Source: Coptis chinensis
Taxonomy: Eukaryota > Streptophyta > Magnoliopsida > Ranunculales > Ranunculaceae
Direction: 5' to 3'
NCBI GenBank assembly: GCA_015680905.1
Contig: CM027381.1
Location: forward strand, 86,701,501-86,765,500
DNA length: 64,000 nt
Shown here: one piece after another, positions 22,160 through 36,132 of the stretch
How positions within the stretch are numbered: position 1 is the first letter of the stretch
Layout: each line of letters starts with the position of its first letter
Made by a program: the position numbers and the translations under genes
The notes under the pieces: generated by a model
The model's database searches: none
What the model was told of the DNA's origin: nothing
What the model saw: the letters and a program-made list of their open reading frames with translations, nothing else

Positions 22160-25100
22160 ATGGATCAGGTTAGTTTTTCACATGTCTTTTTCTAACCTCA
22201 TCCCTTCTTAGTTTGAGCATTTCGTATGTTTATTTTATATCATTTTCATTTTTGTGTTTGTTCCTGTGTTTCGATTTTAACAAATGAGTTAGCTAATCGG
22301 GTGTATGCGAATAATGCCTGATACTTGAAGAAGGCATCTGCGTAGTATTAGGGATAGAAATAGATATCAAAGGCGGTTTCAAACACCACATTCGTCTACT
22401 CATACAGAAGGTATTCACACAACATAATTTTTTAATCAAATTCTCTTTGTGGGTGGAGGTCTTTGTTTATTGACAATCATTTGTCTCGTTCACTGTTTTC
22501 CAGTTTCAGCATCACACCCTGCGCGTGTGCGTCTTACCAACATTCGTCGACAGGCTAGATACACAAACACTCCTAACAATCGCATGCAATTAGGTATTTT
22601 GATTTTGATTTTTTTTGTGGTTTCTCATTTTAGTGCAATTAGGTTTCTGCTTTAATTATGTTTTCTGCTTTTATTTTATCATAGTTTCTGAGTCAACTGC
22701 CTGTTTACAATGTCTACAGATTATCAGGATGTTAACACTCCTACGACATTATGTTTTCTACTTTTATTTTTTCATAGTTTCTGAGTTAACTGCCTGTTTG
22801 CAATGTCTGCAGATTATCAGGATGTTAACACTCCTACGACATCAGCACCAATTCGATCACAAATACCTTCAAGGATAAGCATTGGGTTTTATAGATGTGC
22901 CAGGAATTTTGTTCAACTTGAAGACTTTGAACCATACATTTTACCTCAGCCTAGAATTTGTAGCAGTTGTGGAGCCAAACAGTTCGTTCATGAAACCGCT
23001 GAAATATGTTGCTCAAAAGGAAGAATAAATCTACCGAGACCAACGGCGCCACCTGAATTAGTTCAACTGTTTCGTGATGGGACTGACCTTGGGCAACATT
23101 CCAGAGAAAATATCCGTTCGTACAACCATATATTTGCATTTACTTCAATGGGAGTTGATTTTGATCAAGATCTTGCAAATGGACGGGATGGCGTATACTC
23201 ATTTTGTGCAAGCGCGTCTATTTATCATAGGATTGGAAGTCTGCTGCCTACAGCTGGTAGAAGGCCAAGGTATTTACAGATGTATATCTACGACATTGAT
23301 CATGAGGTAGAAAATCGGCATGCTGAAAACCAAGCCTTGCGAACGAATGTTATATCTACGTTAACAAATATCCTTGACAACTGTAATAACCCCTTTGTCG
23401 GCGTGTTCAGACAACTCGGCCAAAGAGATGATTTGCAAAATTGTCGCCTTATTATAAAAGAGTTGAGAATTGATCGCCGGGATCATGCATTGCCAATGGC
23501 ATCGCAGTCATTTGCAATATTGATTGGAGATAATGATCCAGAAGGATTGGAACCAAGAGATATTATTGTTCAAACATAAACAGCCAACTCCGGCAAATCC
23601 CAGATACCGCTGGATATTATGATATGTTACAATATCCTTTAATGTTGCCTTTTGGTGAATATGGTTGGGACTTGGGTGTGCATCGTAGCAATACAAGAAG
23701 AATAAGTTGTCGCAGTTACTATGCGTATATTTTGCAGGTATGTATAGACTTCATAAAACCAAATAAGCTATGTGCTTCGCTTTGATATTTTGTTTGTGTT
23801 GGTTACTACATTTTGGTTTTTTAACAATACTATGTGGTATATGTTATTGTTGTTAGACAACTAACTTTTAATACTTTCATTTGTTAGAATCCTTCCTATC
23901 AAGAAAGAGAGGCGTTCAATCGACCTATGTTCATTGGTTCGTCATAATTTTAAGAATATACATGATTTGACGACTTTACTTTTCAAAAAAGAATTAACTT
24001 AAAATGTTTTAATAAGTTGATATGTTCTAAAATACATTGCCTGCTATTAGAATCTCTTTAAAAAAAAATGCTGAAAATGTGTTCTGGAAGGGTTCGGTGG
24101 AAGAGAAAGGACACTTTTTTCCGTCGATTTCCCTCAGTTCATTACATTTGCTTATAAAAAGCTTTTTTTTTTCTTAATTTTTTTTTTTATATGCCTTTGT
24201 ATACACTGATTTTTTTTTTTTTTTTTTTGAGATATGGATTGAATTTGTTTGGAATTTGTTGGATTTAAGGCAAAACGCAGTTTCATATCTCTCAAGTGGT
24301 TTAAAACCGTTTTTGGAGTTCTTGGGTTTATCATTTAATTTGTTATAATCATATGATGTTTTTGCATGATTCTTTTGGAAATGATTTTTGTTTTTAAATT
24401 TCAAATTATCAAGGATTTTGTTGGAGAATATCAACAGTTTAAGTATACGATGTCTTTTGCTCATTAGTATTGCCCCATGTATTACAAATTCTAAATTCTC
24501 ATGTTCACTGCTACTCAGATTCGGCCTTCTGAAGTCTCATTGTTTCTTTTGGGATGTCGCCTTCTACAACAGTTTATAGTTGACATGTGTGTCAAAATTG
24601 AGACGATGAAAATGAGATTTTATCGGGATAATCAGCAAACTATTAGGTCCGAGTTGTACCAGGGCATTCAGGATGCACTAAACTCTGGGGAGACACATGC
24701 AGGTACCTTATATTTTTCGCCTCTATAATAACATCATCTTCACATTGATTTTCTTCATTTCACATTGCTTATTTATTTAAAACTTAAGAATTTTCACTTA
24801 TAATGAATAGGCAACATTGGCAAAAGGATAATACTCCCACCTTCTCATATTGGTAGCCCTCGGGATATGCATCGCCACTATCAGGATGCAATGGCATTGG
24901 TAAGGAGGTATGGGAAACCATATTTATTGATAATTGTAACGTATAACTCATCTTGGCATGCAATTACTCGAGAAACAGAATTTGGCCAACGTACACAAGA
25001 TAGACCTGATTTAGCTACTAGAACATTCCATTCTATTTTAGAAGAACTTAAGCATGATTTGTTTCAGAGACAAATTTTGGGTCGAGTTATTGCACAAGTT

Positions 25101-27906
25101 CATGTTATAGAATTTCAGAAAAGAGGCCTACCTCATGCTCATTTTCTGATCATCCTACATGAAAATGATAAAATACACAATCCTGAGGATATAGAAAAAA
25201 TTGTTTCTGCTGAAATTCCCGATCCCAAGACTGAACCTGATTTGTATAGTGCAGTAAAAAATCATATGATACATAATGCATGTGGAACTATTAATAGGAG
25301 CGCAGTTTGTATGAAAGATGGTAGATGTAGGAGTGGATTTCCTAAGTCATTTGCACCTACGACTTCGCATGGTATTGATTCGTATGCTACATACATGAGA
25401 CGTGATAATGGAAGGCATGTTGGTATAGGAAAATACACGTTAGACAACCGTAATGTTGTTCCGTACAATCCTTATTTGCTATTAAAATATAACTGTCATA
25501 TTAATGTTGAGATTTGTTCAAGCATCACTTCAGTTAAATATTTGTATAAATATGTTTTTAAAGGACCTGATCGAGTGTCATTTGGAGTTAGTACTACACC
25601 ACATCCAAGTGAGGATGAGATTTCACAGTTTGTAAATGCCAGATGGATCTGCCCCCCTGAGGCTTTTTGGCGATTATATTGTATAAGTTTCCTTTAAATG
25701 GCATGTTTCCTTCAGTTGTTGCCTTGCAGATACATTTTCCAAATAGGCAACAAGTTTCTTATTATAGTGGTGAACTTATTGAAGATATATTAGATGATGA
25801 ACACAGATTGAAAACCATGCTTACTGAGTTTTTCAAAACCAATCTTATTAATGAGGAGGCGCGCCAATATCTTTACTTAGAGTTTCCCGAATACTTTTAT
25901 TGGAATTCCACTCGTAGAGAATGGGTTCGTAGAAGTAATAAACGTAGAACAATTGGAAGGATTGCCACAGTTTCTCCTATGGAAGGAGAACAATATTATT
26001 TACGTCTGTTATTGTTACATGTGAGAGGTCCCACTTCCTTCAATGATTTGCTAACATTTAATGGTGTGCCTGTTGGTACTTTTAAAGAATCGACTGAAAG
26101 AAGGGGTTTGCTTGAGCACAATGACAACATTAGAAGTTGTTTAAGAGAGGCTGCAAGTACACATATGCCTTTTTCTTTAAGAAGATTGTTTGCCACCATT
26201 CTTATTTACTGTCAGCCAAGTGGAGTAAGACAACTTTGGGATGAATTCTACCTATTTATGATTGAAGACTACGCTCCACGTAATGATAGAAATGGTAATA
26301 CTGAATTATTCATTAATCGTCTTCTAAAGGACCTAGATCATATTTTGTCTGAAAAACAAAAAAGCACTTCTGATTTTGATTTGCCAAAAATTACTGGGGA
26401 CATTGATGGAGATATTGAATTAACACGGCTTATTATTGAGGAGAGATCTATACAAATCCCTAATGAAGACCTCATGGCGCTTGGGGACCTTAATGTTGAA
26501 CAAAAGCAGGCTTTTGATAAGATCGTTTCGGTTGTTCAACAGAAACAAGATTCTATTTTTTTCATTGATGGTCCAGGAGGAACAGGTAAAACATTCTTAT
26601 ATAGAGTACTTCTTGCATCTCTAAGAAATGATAACCATATTGCAATAGCAACAGCGTCATCGAGAATTGCAGCCATAGCATTACCTGGGGGAAAAACTGC
26701 ACATTCTAGATTTAGCATCCCGATAAATATTGATTCATTGTCAATGCAATGTGTAACATTTCTAAACGGTCTGCGCTTGCCAAGCTTTTGTGTTATGCAA
26801 ATATACTTATATGGGATGAAGGAACTATGGCTCATAGACATGCATTTGAAGCTTTAGATAGAACCTTAAAAGATATCACCGACTCTAATCTCCCTTTTGG
26901 CGGAAAAGTTATTGTTCTTGGTGGTGATTTTCGTCAGACTCTTCCTGTTGTCCCGCAATCTACTAAAGCTCAAGAGATTGACGCATGTGTTGTCAAGTCA
27001 TTGTTTTGGACAAAAGTTGAGGTAATTTCTTTAACACAAAATATGCGTGCAAGAATTGATCCAATGTTTGCTGATTTCCTTTTGCGTATTGGCAATGGTA
27101 ATGAGCCATATATTGATGACGATAATATGATTAGATTGCCTGATGATATTGTCATGCCTTGGAGTGGTGAACAATCAATAAATGATTTAATAGATTTTGT
27201 TTATCCTTCATTAAGTATTAATGGATGTAATGAGAATTACATTATTGACAGAGCTATTTTAACACCGAGAAATGATATTGTTGATAAACTTAATAATAAG
27301 GTGATAGGGCTTTTCCCAGGAGAAGAAAAGACTTATTACTCATTTGATATTGTTTCCTTTGATCTTCAAAACTTATATCAACAAGAATTTTTAAATTCAA
27401 TTGCACCAGGAGGCCTGCCACCGCATCGTTTAACTCTTAAAAAAGGTTGTCCAATCATGCTTCTTAGGAATATTAATCCAAGTATAGGATTATGTAATGG
27501 CACAAGATTAATTTGTCTACGCTTTTATGATAATACTATATATGCTGAGATTTCATCTGGACAGTTTAGAGGTAAGAGAGAGTTTATACCGCGTATACCT
27601 CTAAAACCAAATGTCAATGAACAGATGCCATTAAGTTTTACTAGAAAACAATTTCCAATAAAACTTAGTTTTGCTTTAACTATTAATAAATCACAAGGAC
27701 AAACTATTCGAAACGTAGGTATATATCTTCCTGATCATGTTTTCTCCCATGGGCAGCTATATGTTGCGTTGTCAAGGTGTGTTTCATGGAATAACATTAA
27801 GATATTGGTAAAAAATGGATCCTTAAATAGACGTGTTGGAACTTATACCAGAAATATAGTGTATCGTGACGTGTTGCTTTCAGAAGATGATGATATGAGT
27901 GATTAA
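22160..27906 (+). pseudogene. Helitron Rep/helicase (RepHel), frameshifted
   Basis: The product would nick and unwind DNA for rolling-circle transposition. Small 5' exons (22160 onward) lead to the N-terminal part (22803-23577) with a zinc-finger-like CSSCGAK...CC. The Rep domain at 24500-25670 has the HUH motif in GLPHAHF and the tyrosine motif in VKYLYKYVFKG. The PIF1-type helicase at 26400-27906 has Walker A GPGGTGKT, Walker B ILIWDE, GGDFRQTLPVV, INKSQGQT and HGQLYVALSR, and ends DDDMSD. Likely introns are 23740-23887 and 24704-24810. Frameshifts lie near 23575 (two bases, after IIVQT), near 25677 (after FWRLY) and near 26750 (a duplicated TG dinucleotide before NISKRSA). With these breaks it cannot make a full enzyme, although most of the sequence is still well preserved, so decay looks recent. 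Confidence 0.88.
22656..22840 (+). repeat. 93-base tandem duplication covering a RepHel exon border
   Basis: Two adjacent copies each contain a T-rich stretch, TTTCTGAGT, GCCTGTTT and the word ATTATCAGGATGTTAACACT. The exon beginning YQDVNTP is therefore present twice. Confidence 0.8.
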
Positions 27907-30365
27907 TATTGCAAGAAAATATTGTTTATTCCTCTGCTAGCTTCTATATTTAATTGTATGCAATGATTCCTATGTGTCTTCTTAACGTTTAGATTTCACC
28001 CATGACTACATAATATTTCTTCCCATAATGTACTACTTTTAGATAATGACACTAGGAATTCTTAATATTTAAATTCTACGCAGTTCCTTTGATAGTTTGT
28101 ATCATTATTACTTTTTCCCTGTTTTATTATTTATTTTTCTACTTTTTTTTCCTAGCTTTTACTATATGAAATATAATGTGCTCTCTTTACGTAGTGTGCT
28201 CAGCAGTGGCAGATTGCATGTATTTATTCCTATACGTCTCATTTTTAAAACATTTAACCCATGACTATCACCATAATTAATATAAAAAAGTTTTTAGCTC
28301 CACCAATGCAAACCGTTGTTGCATTGCTGGTCCCAAGCCCAGATAAAGGAGGAGGGAAAACAACATTACTATGCTTTCCTATGTTCATAATTGTACAAAG
28401 TCGGAATCACACGACTAATGGCTAAAACAAAAAACATATACATGAATAGTTTATTCAGTTTTACTCTTACTTTTTTTGAAATGTTTTCACCTTTCTTGGA
28501 CTTTTGCTTTGAGGACGTATCTTTCTGTTTTTTCGCAGGAGTGACTCAAAATAAGTGTGGTTGATAGATGTACACTAGATGCAGCAGTGATACTGGATAC
28601 TATTCGTGAAGAAGCCACACAAGTTTGCATGGCAAGACATACTACCAAAACATGTTTTGTAGTAGCTATAGCACTGTGCAGAAGAGGACGTCAGGTTGGT
28701 GCACTTATTATTCTCCCCCTCTTCTTTCAATGAATAAATTCTCACAATATTTAGTCGTCTTGGTTATATCTTATATGAATCCATGGAACCTTCTCAATTG
28801 GAATAGATCATTGTGCCACTCCCCGATGAACTCAAAAGCCTAAAGTCGAAAATTCCTTTAGATTTCCACGCCTGTGTGCTTCGTGCAAGCAGTGCCAACA
28901 AATATAAATGCAAGGTGCTAGATTTTCATGAATTTTTTTAGCACAGAATGCAAAATAATAGATGGAATCTTCTTTAGGCAATTTAACCAGTTTTGCTTCG
29001 CAGAAGAGGAAAGAGTAATTAATATGTTGGGGTCTCCAAATCCATAATATGTCATAGTTTGCCTATGACAGTGCTGCACCAACTCATTGACTTTGCTTAT
29101 AAAGCTTTGGGAACTCCGTTAAGGCTGTATGTCGCTAAAAATATCTCTATATATTTATTTTACAGACTTACATGTTTGTCAATGAAAGACACGAGTCCTA
29201 GAAACATCCTTTTTTCGTCGTATAGAGGGAAACCTCATTTCATCATCCTTAAGCTAGGGATGGCAACTAATATTTAAAGGATTGCCAATATTAATATAGT
29301 GCACACATCCTCGGACGTTACCTTGCTAATCTGCTTTGAAAAAAAAAATTACATTGTCTCAGAAACAGGAGTTCCCCTGTCCTGATGCCTTGATTGAGAT
29401 ATGATTATTCATTATAGCATGGGTTAAATTGTATCAAGTAATAGACTATGCAACTATATTATCCTGGAAGATTTATGTGCCTCCACTTGGGGTGTTTGCT
29501 TTGTGTGGACCTTTTGCTAATCTGTTTTTTCTTAACTGATTTAGAGTTGAATTAATGACATATATATAGACATATTTTTGCTTAACTTATTTAGCCATGA
29601 TCCTCCGTTCAATAGAATTTTGAAATACATTGATGAGAGTCAAAGGCATGATCCCCCTGACTATCCCCATTCATAGAAAACATCAGGGTTAGATCGGGAT
29701 AACACACACACACACACACACACACACCAACCCAAAAAAAAAACAACTAAAACTTTTTCAACAGGATTTGGAAACTCTCGGCACAGTTGCAACTTCCAAT
29801 GGCTGTCTTTTTTAATTTGTATTAACAAGTGCTAATTAGGTTTTTTTTTAAAGTCCATGCACGCTTACCTTTTATTTTTACGATAAAGCGATTTCCCAAT
29901 GACCTAACCTTTGCCATTACTGTACACTTATCACAAAGCCAACCCATTCCTGATTTCAACTATTAAAGGGAGGGTATCCACAACTAACTAAAAACATTTT
30001 TTACTCCGCCAATGCAAGTTACATTCTTGCGTTGCTGTTCCCAAGCCCAGATATAGGAGGAGGGGCAACTGCATGTCAGACACTTCCACTTTTCTTAGAA
30101 TTTGCACACAATCTAGTTACCGTAAATATCTACTATGTAACATAGACACCCATTCTTATTCGAAACTGAAGTACCTCATAGTATGGTGCTTCGTGTCTTT
30201 GGTGTCAGTCTAAAATATCAGTACGTACTCAAACTCTGTACAAGACTATATTATTGGTCAAATCCTAACTTATTTAAGACATTAGCTGTCCTTTTTACTT
30301 CTAAGTTCGTGTTTATTTAGTTATCTCTTAAATTATAGTCCTACATTATTTTCATATTCTATTTT
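27907..30365. other. Helitron interior without a recognised gene
   Basis: AT-rich sequence. Two dispersed repeat copies with the core CCCAAGCCCAGATA and GGAGGAGGG lie at about 28296-28360 and 30001-30068. A CA microsatellite is at 29702-29727. No coding region could be supported. Confidence 0.4.
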
Positions 30366-30524
30366 AGATAAACTTTATAAGGATTTATTATCTACTGTTT
30401 TGGTTAGCACAAATGTGGCAGAGAAGGAGCTGAATAGGGAAGAAACTGAGAGAATCGAGACAAGCCTCCAGGAACTAGACGCTTCTAGGCAGCCAAAGGA
30501 AAAAGACCTTAAGGTTGTGCGATA
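30366..30524 (+). pseudogene. Exon-like fragment with charged helical sequence
   Basis: The plus-strand frame contains NVAEKELNREETERIETSL and QELDASRQPKEKDLKVVR before a stop. Its composition suggests real former coding sequence, perhaps a coiled coil, taken up by the Helitron. I do not recognise the source gene. Confidence 0.3.
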
Positions 30525-31617
30525 GTCAAACATGAGCAAGAAAAATAGGGCCGAAAACTTCAAGAATGCCGTTACATATGGAATCTATTTGTGAATTTTG
30601 GCATACGGTTTCTGTTGACCAGCTGCTGTACAATGTTTGAAGAAGAATAAACTTTAGGAACAACAAGTTTCACAACTTGGAAATTTTCAGTTACGCATCC
30701 ATGATCAGGTACCCTGATAGTATTTCAGTTTCCCATAATAGTTCTATCCAAAGCTGATCAAAAACATATTTTTCACTTCATGGATGACCCAATTATGATT
30801 CTAGGAATGCTTGGAGTTATTTAATACTATAACAGGTTTTTGAATATTGTTATGTGTTCTAAATTATAGATGATATTGCTGGAAAGCGCGAATGCTACAA
30901 CAGAAATAGTAAGTGCATTGAGAATTGGAACTAAAGCAATTGGGAAGCTGTAGCAAAATATGTGAGTGAAAATTTACATTATGTAAGCTGTACTTCCATA
31001 TTAGGCTTCCTTATCTCAATAAAGATAAATCATTATAAATATAAAGAAAATAAGAACTTAAAATATTTTGATTGGAATGAACCTGAAATCAAAAATTCTC
31101 CCCTACCTTTCTCATTGTGAAGAGCATTAGTATCTTCCTTTGAATCCAGATTCTTTTACCAGATGAATGGATTATTCAGCTGGTGCTTTTTTAATTTTCT
31201 AAGTGAGCTAACTACTTACAAAAAACTGTTAACGTATTCCTATGCAAATAAATACATGCAACACTAATCAAATCTCGAGGTAAACAAGGGGTAATTGCAT
31301 CATGTATTATGCAATACCACCATGGGAATAAGCTAATTAAATGAGATCACCCTTCGTACACCATAAGGATCTGACGCCAACTTCAGCAGATGCTTAGTAT
31401 TGTACGGTCTGACATCAACATCTGATGCCAACTTCAGTATTCGCTTTCAGTTTAGAAAGGATCTGACGTCAACATCTAATAATCACTGCAAGGATCCAGA
31501 ATCCAGGGCTGAAAACAAAAGCGCAGTACATTTGTTTTTTGATAATAAGCTATATTGAAGTGCATTCATTGATTTCTCTTACATACCCTACATATCTTTA
31601 GAAAACAAGTTAGATGG

Positions 31618-31840
31618 AAGAGAAGGGACTCCATCAGCATTTGACCCGCCAGAAGAAGCAGAGTTCCTCTGTGGTTCAGCGAAAGCATTGCAAGAGCAGA
31701 AGACACTCCATCTTTCAGAAACATCCCATCAAATTGTTAAGGGGATTTATGATGATTCTCCACCAACAAGCATTCTTCAGAAACCTATTTCTTCAAATGG
31801 ACCTTCTGCACATTCCGAGATTCCAACGAAAGTCAGAATT
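31618..31840 (+). pseudogene. Exon-like fragment of unknown gene
   Basis: One plus-strand frame reads without a stop for about 70 codons (EGTPSAFDPPEEAEF ... SHQIVKGIYDDSPPTSI ... SAHSEIPTKV) and then meets a T run. Fragments at 31860-32015 (LLKSLASLQNETD, KEATQKIREELINL) may belong to the same gene. The source is not recognised. Confidence 0.4.
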
Positions 31841-32021
31841 TTTTTTTTTTTTTAGAGCTAAGAATACGGATGCATTTCTATTAAAATCCCTTGCGTCTCT
31901 ACAGAATGAAACAGATTAAACTAAAGCGCCGCCTGTACTTTCTCAGGAGCTGAACACGCTAAATCATAAAGAAGCAACTCAGAAAATACGGGAAGAACTT
32001 ATTAACTTAATGCTCATTTAC

Positions 32022-34632
32022 TGTCACAGCCCGAATTTCTAAACAATAAAAAAATGAATATTTGAAATATAAATATCTCAAACATCACTTGGTTCAATTG
32101 TCTAAAAACCCAGGCTATGACGGGATGGATACAACACATGTAAAAACCTAAAACCCACATCATAAAGAATCTTAACAATAAAAAATAATCTCCAAAAATT
32201 CTCTTTATTACTTTATACAACTATCTTCCATCAAAAATCATCAATATAACATTCTAAGAATAACAGGTCCTCAACATCGTATTCTCATGTCATATGAAAA
32301 GAAAACTACGTTATTACATCCTTCCAATAAGAATCAGACCTAAAAGAAAACTAACGGACTGCTCCAGGCAAGAATCCCAAATCAAACGCCGCGGTTCCAC
32401 TGCCTTCCACCTATGTTCCCAAGAACACACCCACGTTGCCAAAACAAAGCAAATATGGGTTAGTAAAATGGAATTTGCTGGTATGAGTAGACTAACCACA
32501 TATAAATATTATCATACTTTAATTATTCAAACAATCACTTTATATTATCCCATAACTTAATCATTCACAGCTTGGAAGACAGGTAGTTCCAACATTTTAA
32601 TCGGCATAATGTTTTCCCAAGCAAGACTTCCATTCTATTAACTCATTATCATAACTCGTTATTATAACTAGGTAACTGAATTAAAACTTACTGATATCCA
32701 CTTTTGGATAAGAGTAGGACCGCGTCCCTGCACAAAATGTTATTAAGTCCTACCCTCCTGCAAAAGAAAGTTAGAACTTCTATATAACATATGTAGATAT
32801 TATATTAGGTATTCAAAAGTAAACCCAAACACTCGTGATAATCAAAGAATACAACTAACCCAAGGCTTAATACCTTAGTTCCTCTCTAGGGCAGTCCAAA
32901 GAATCTAGTCATTCATGGCACATTCAATGAATACCCGGGTCATTCATGGCACATTCAATGAATACCCATATATAATGCTAACGGGCCATTTATGGCACAT
33001 TCAATAAATGCCCACCTAACATATGACATCAACAGTCATAAAACTCAATTCCAAAACTTGAGGCGTGGAGAGTTCTAAAAGAGTGCGGTAAATTGTTTAC
33101 GCATTATTGAAATTTATTACATATATTATTTCAGATAACGAAGGAATATCTTGATTCAAGTATTTTTGGTTTACGCGTTATTAATTTCATGGATGTATAA
33201 GTGTCATAATGTTGTGTATCGTAAAAGACTGAAATATCACATAGTAGTTAATACACATACACACGTATATATAAAGGTCTTAATCTAAAGCCAAGCATGC
33301 TAATATCCCTAGACCTATCCTAATAACCCAAATCATAATCCGAGTTAAAAAGTCAAATTGGGTCAACTGGTCAAAGTCAACCCTAGTCAAAAAGTCAACT
33401 CTGGTCAAAGTCAAAGTCAACCCTGGTCAAAGTCAAAGTCGACCTGCCAAGGGTCAACAGCAGTCAACCAGTCTAAACTTATCTAACCCCAAAAGCCCAA
33501 AGCCTAAAGCCCATAGTCTAAACTTAAACCCATGAGTGAATATCCAAAAATCACTCAAGCCCCCTTGCCTGATTCGGCCCAAGCCCAATCTAAACTTACT
33601 GTTCATAACTTATAACCTGACCCACTTAGATTTATAAAACCAGCCCACAAAAATAACTTAAAACCAGCCCAAGCCCAAAAGTCTTAAACAAACTTGAGCC
33701 CACAAGTCTAATTCGGCCCAAATAAAAGAAATTAGAGCCCAGCCCACTAAAATACAAGTCGTCTTCTACCTCCTTCTTCTTCCCCATCAGCCCACACCAC
33801 CACTGAACCAACCACCACCAATCTCACTCTCCACCACACCAAAACCGGGCGGTTTTTCTCCCCCTAAAAAACCCAACTCTTTGCCATTAACAAATTTCAA
33901 TTCCATCACTTACCCTAAAATCGATCTGAACCTCCATTAACACCATATGGCGACTTCAACAGTACCCAAACTACAACCACCCATATACATATTCCCCGAC
34001 CTCAACCTGACATCGACGACAACCAATTCAACTAACCAAATCAACTACAACATAATAACCTGCGAAACTCAAACTATTTGGCATAAACATTTTCGGCAGT
34101 ATATAACTATTAGCTTAGACCAGTAGTTGGAATTGTTATCAACACTTTTGTTCAACAGCACGCATACAATTTGATAGAGAATCAGAACAATAAAACAGCA
34201 CAGAATTGAATATAACTTCTCCACAGTAGTTTAAGCATTCTAAATTTATAATCCTTTCACAGTATATATATATATATATATAAAATTTATATAAACAATA
34301 AACTTTACCTTTCGATAAAATAAAAATTAGTGAAAGATAAAATCTACTCACCTTTAGCGCGCTCCGACTATCAACCAGCTACCAGGAAAAATCTTCCTTT
34401 TCTGCTGTCAGTAAAACTCATTTTTTTTTTCTAAAACCCTCGTTGTGTTTTTCCCAAAAAACTCTACGTGAGAAAACTCCCCGAAAAACAAGGGTTGAAA
34501 CTTATCTACTTCCTTACGGGCTTTTATCCGTAACTGCTAGATATCCTATATCTGTTTTATCTATTTTCATTATTATTATTATTATTATTATTTTTATACT
34601 AGGAAAACAAAAGAAAAAGCCGGGGTGTTATA
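32022..34632. mobile_element. Solo LTR or LTR-retrotransposon remnant, 2.6 kb
   Basis: The ends are TGTCACAGCCCG and ...CCGGGGTGTTATA, an imperfect form of the TGTnACACCCCG ... CGGGGTGTnACA ends common in plant LTRs. The 5-base duplication TTTAC flanks it (32017-32021 and 34633-34637). No gag or pol is seen. It contains GTCAA-rich repeats (33355-33450), a CCA-rich stretch near 33790, a TA repeat (34263-34281) and an ATT repeat (34571-34592). It splits exon-like sequence of the Helitron. The strand is not determined. Confidence 0.65.
33355..33450. repeat. GGTCAAAGTCAA tandem repeat
   Basis: About ten irregular copies of GGTCAA/AGTCAA(C) lie inside the putative LTR. Confidence 0.8.
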
Positions 34633-34659
34633 TTTACCATCAACTGATGTTATCATAAG

Positions 34660-34930
34660 GTGTAATTCTTCGCAGAACGAAACAGATGGGACTGAAGCAG
34701 AACATGTACCATCAAAACAGTTCAAAGGCCTACATCTTCAAGAATCAAAGCAGAAAATACCTGAAGAGGTTCATACTCGGTCCCCACGAACTGATGTAGA
34801 ACAAGGCATAATTCTTCACAGAATCAAACTCATCCCACTATTAAGCAGATTACATTGGAGGGAAAAAAATAGAATTGTAAGTAAACTCAGTTGCCGTTCA
34901 GTTTTTCTTAGTGAAAACCAAAATGAATAG
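34660..34930 (+). pseudogene. Exon-like fragment of unknown gene
   Basis: After a possible acceptor (TTCGCAG at about 34675) the plus-strand frame reads NETDGTEAEHVPSKQFKG, QESKQKIPEEVHTRSPRT, then a stop at 34928. Parts echo the fragment at 31900-32000 (QNETD, ATQKI), which suggests an internal repeat of one source gene. Not recognised. Confidence 0.35.
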
Positions 34931-35984
34931 ACTTCTGGTTGATTACCTCTGACATAAATTGCATCAGCGGCAAAAGTAACTCTACATGTATCAGAGAAGA
35001 GAAGGTTGATACCCAGTTAAAACCGTGAGTTGATCAAACAAGTTTCATTTCTTCACAGAAACCTTCGTTAACATTCTTGCTTGGGGAAAAAAAAATTCAG
35101 ACTCTAGCCCATTCAAAGAAAATCAAACTCATACATTTGAGAAGCACTTTACAATGTAACTCAGGTATTTTGTTTAGGCTTATGGTTGCGTAAGATCTCT
35201 GTCATTTTTGCAGCACTATTAATTTGTCTTCCCTTGGTTGATATACAAACTGTATCAGATCCCAACCTCCATCCATTGCCAGGAAGTTGAATATTTGTAT
35301 GGGCTCTCAACAAACGCTTTTCTTAGCATTTGGTTGCCTACACCGTTATGAAGTTGGGGCTTGGAATCAGCTTTGTTTTGCATGACTACCATACTTAGCA
35401 TTGCAGCCATGTCATACCATTGCAGCTGGCCTCTGTGCTAAGCATTTTGTGCATGTCCTTAGCCAGTCTATGTAGTTTTAAGAGTTTTAAGAAAGCAAGT
35501 CAAAAGAAAAGAATGGTGTATGTCACTACTTTCTGAACAATGTGCAAGTGTTGGATATTCTAAATTGTTAACTCTTCTCTTGGTCATGCTTCCTTCTCTG
35601 TTTTCTGTTCGACTATATTATTTGTCATATGTTTTAGGAGATCTATTAGCCCACCTATTAGCTGGATTTAAAAAACTTTGATCAATGGCTAAAGTATAAA
35701 GTTTAATCATGTGGACAAATAATGGAATTGCGGCCAGTCATTCTTAACTTTCACTCAGTTATAGGTACTGACACATTTTACTGAGTGATTTTCAATTTAT
35801 CTTCTATGTTCTCTTTGTTCATTTTTATGGATTTAAAGCAATTATTTGCTCTTTAACTTATTTAGCTTAACAACACTCCAGTTATTTAATCGGAACGAGA
35901 TGATTTTCACATGGTCATCTCATAACCGCTACATCAAATTTCTCTTTTAAAGTAAATTTGGTTACTATGGAACTGTCTGCAAAG

Positions 35985-36132
35985 GTCAGAGAATGTCGTC
36001 ATGAAAGATATATTAGATCGGAAAGGTCGTTATAGAGATGTTACCGAGTCATATAGCAGGCCACCGTACTTTTCTCCATCCATTCCGGATGGTGCAGCAG
36101 AAGCTTGCAATTTGGGTTTAGATAATCAATGA
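35985..36132 (+). pseudogene. Exon-like fragment, possible terminal exon
   Basis: The open frame reads SENVVMKDILDRKGRYRDV, TESYSRPPYFSPSIPDGA, AEACNLGLDNQ, then TGA. Codon use and composition look like real coding sequence. The source gene is not recognised; it may be the 3' end of the gene whose pieces lie at 30.4-34.9 kb. Confidence 0.4.

Noticed and set aside
22615..22878. Short hydrophobic frame that might be a membrane protein
   Set aside because: It runs through intron-like T-rich sequence and the 93-base tandem duplication in the RepHel gene; the real exons are in another frame.
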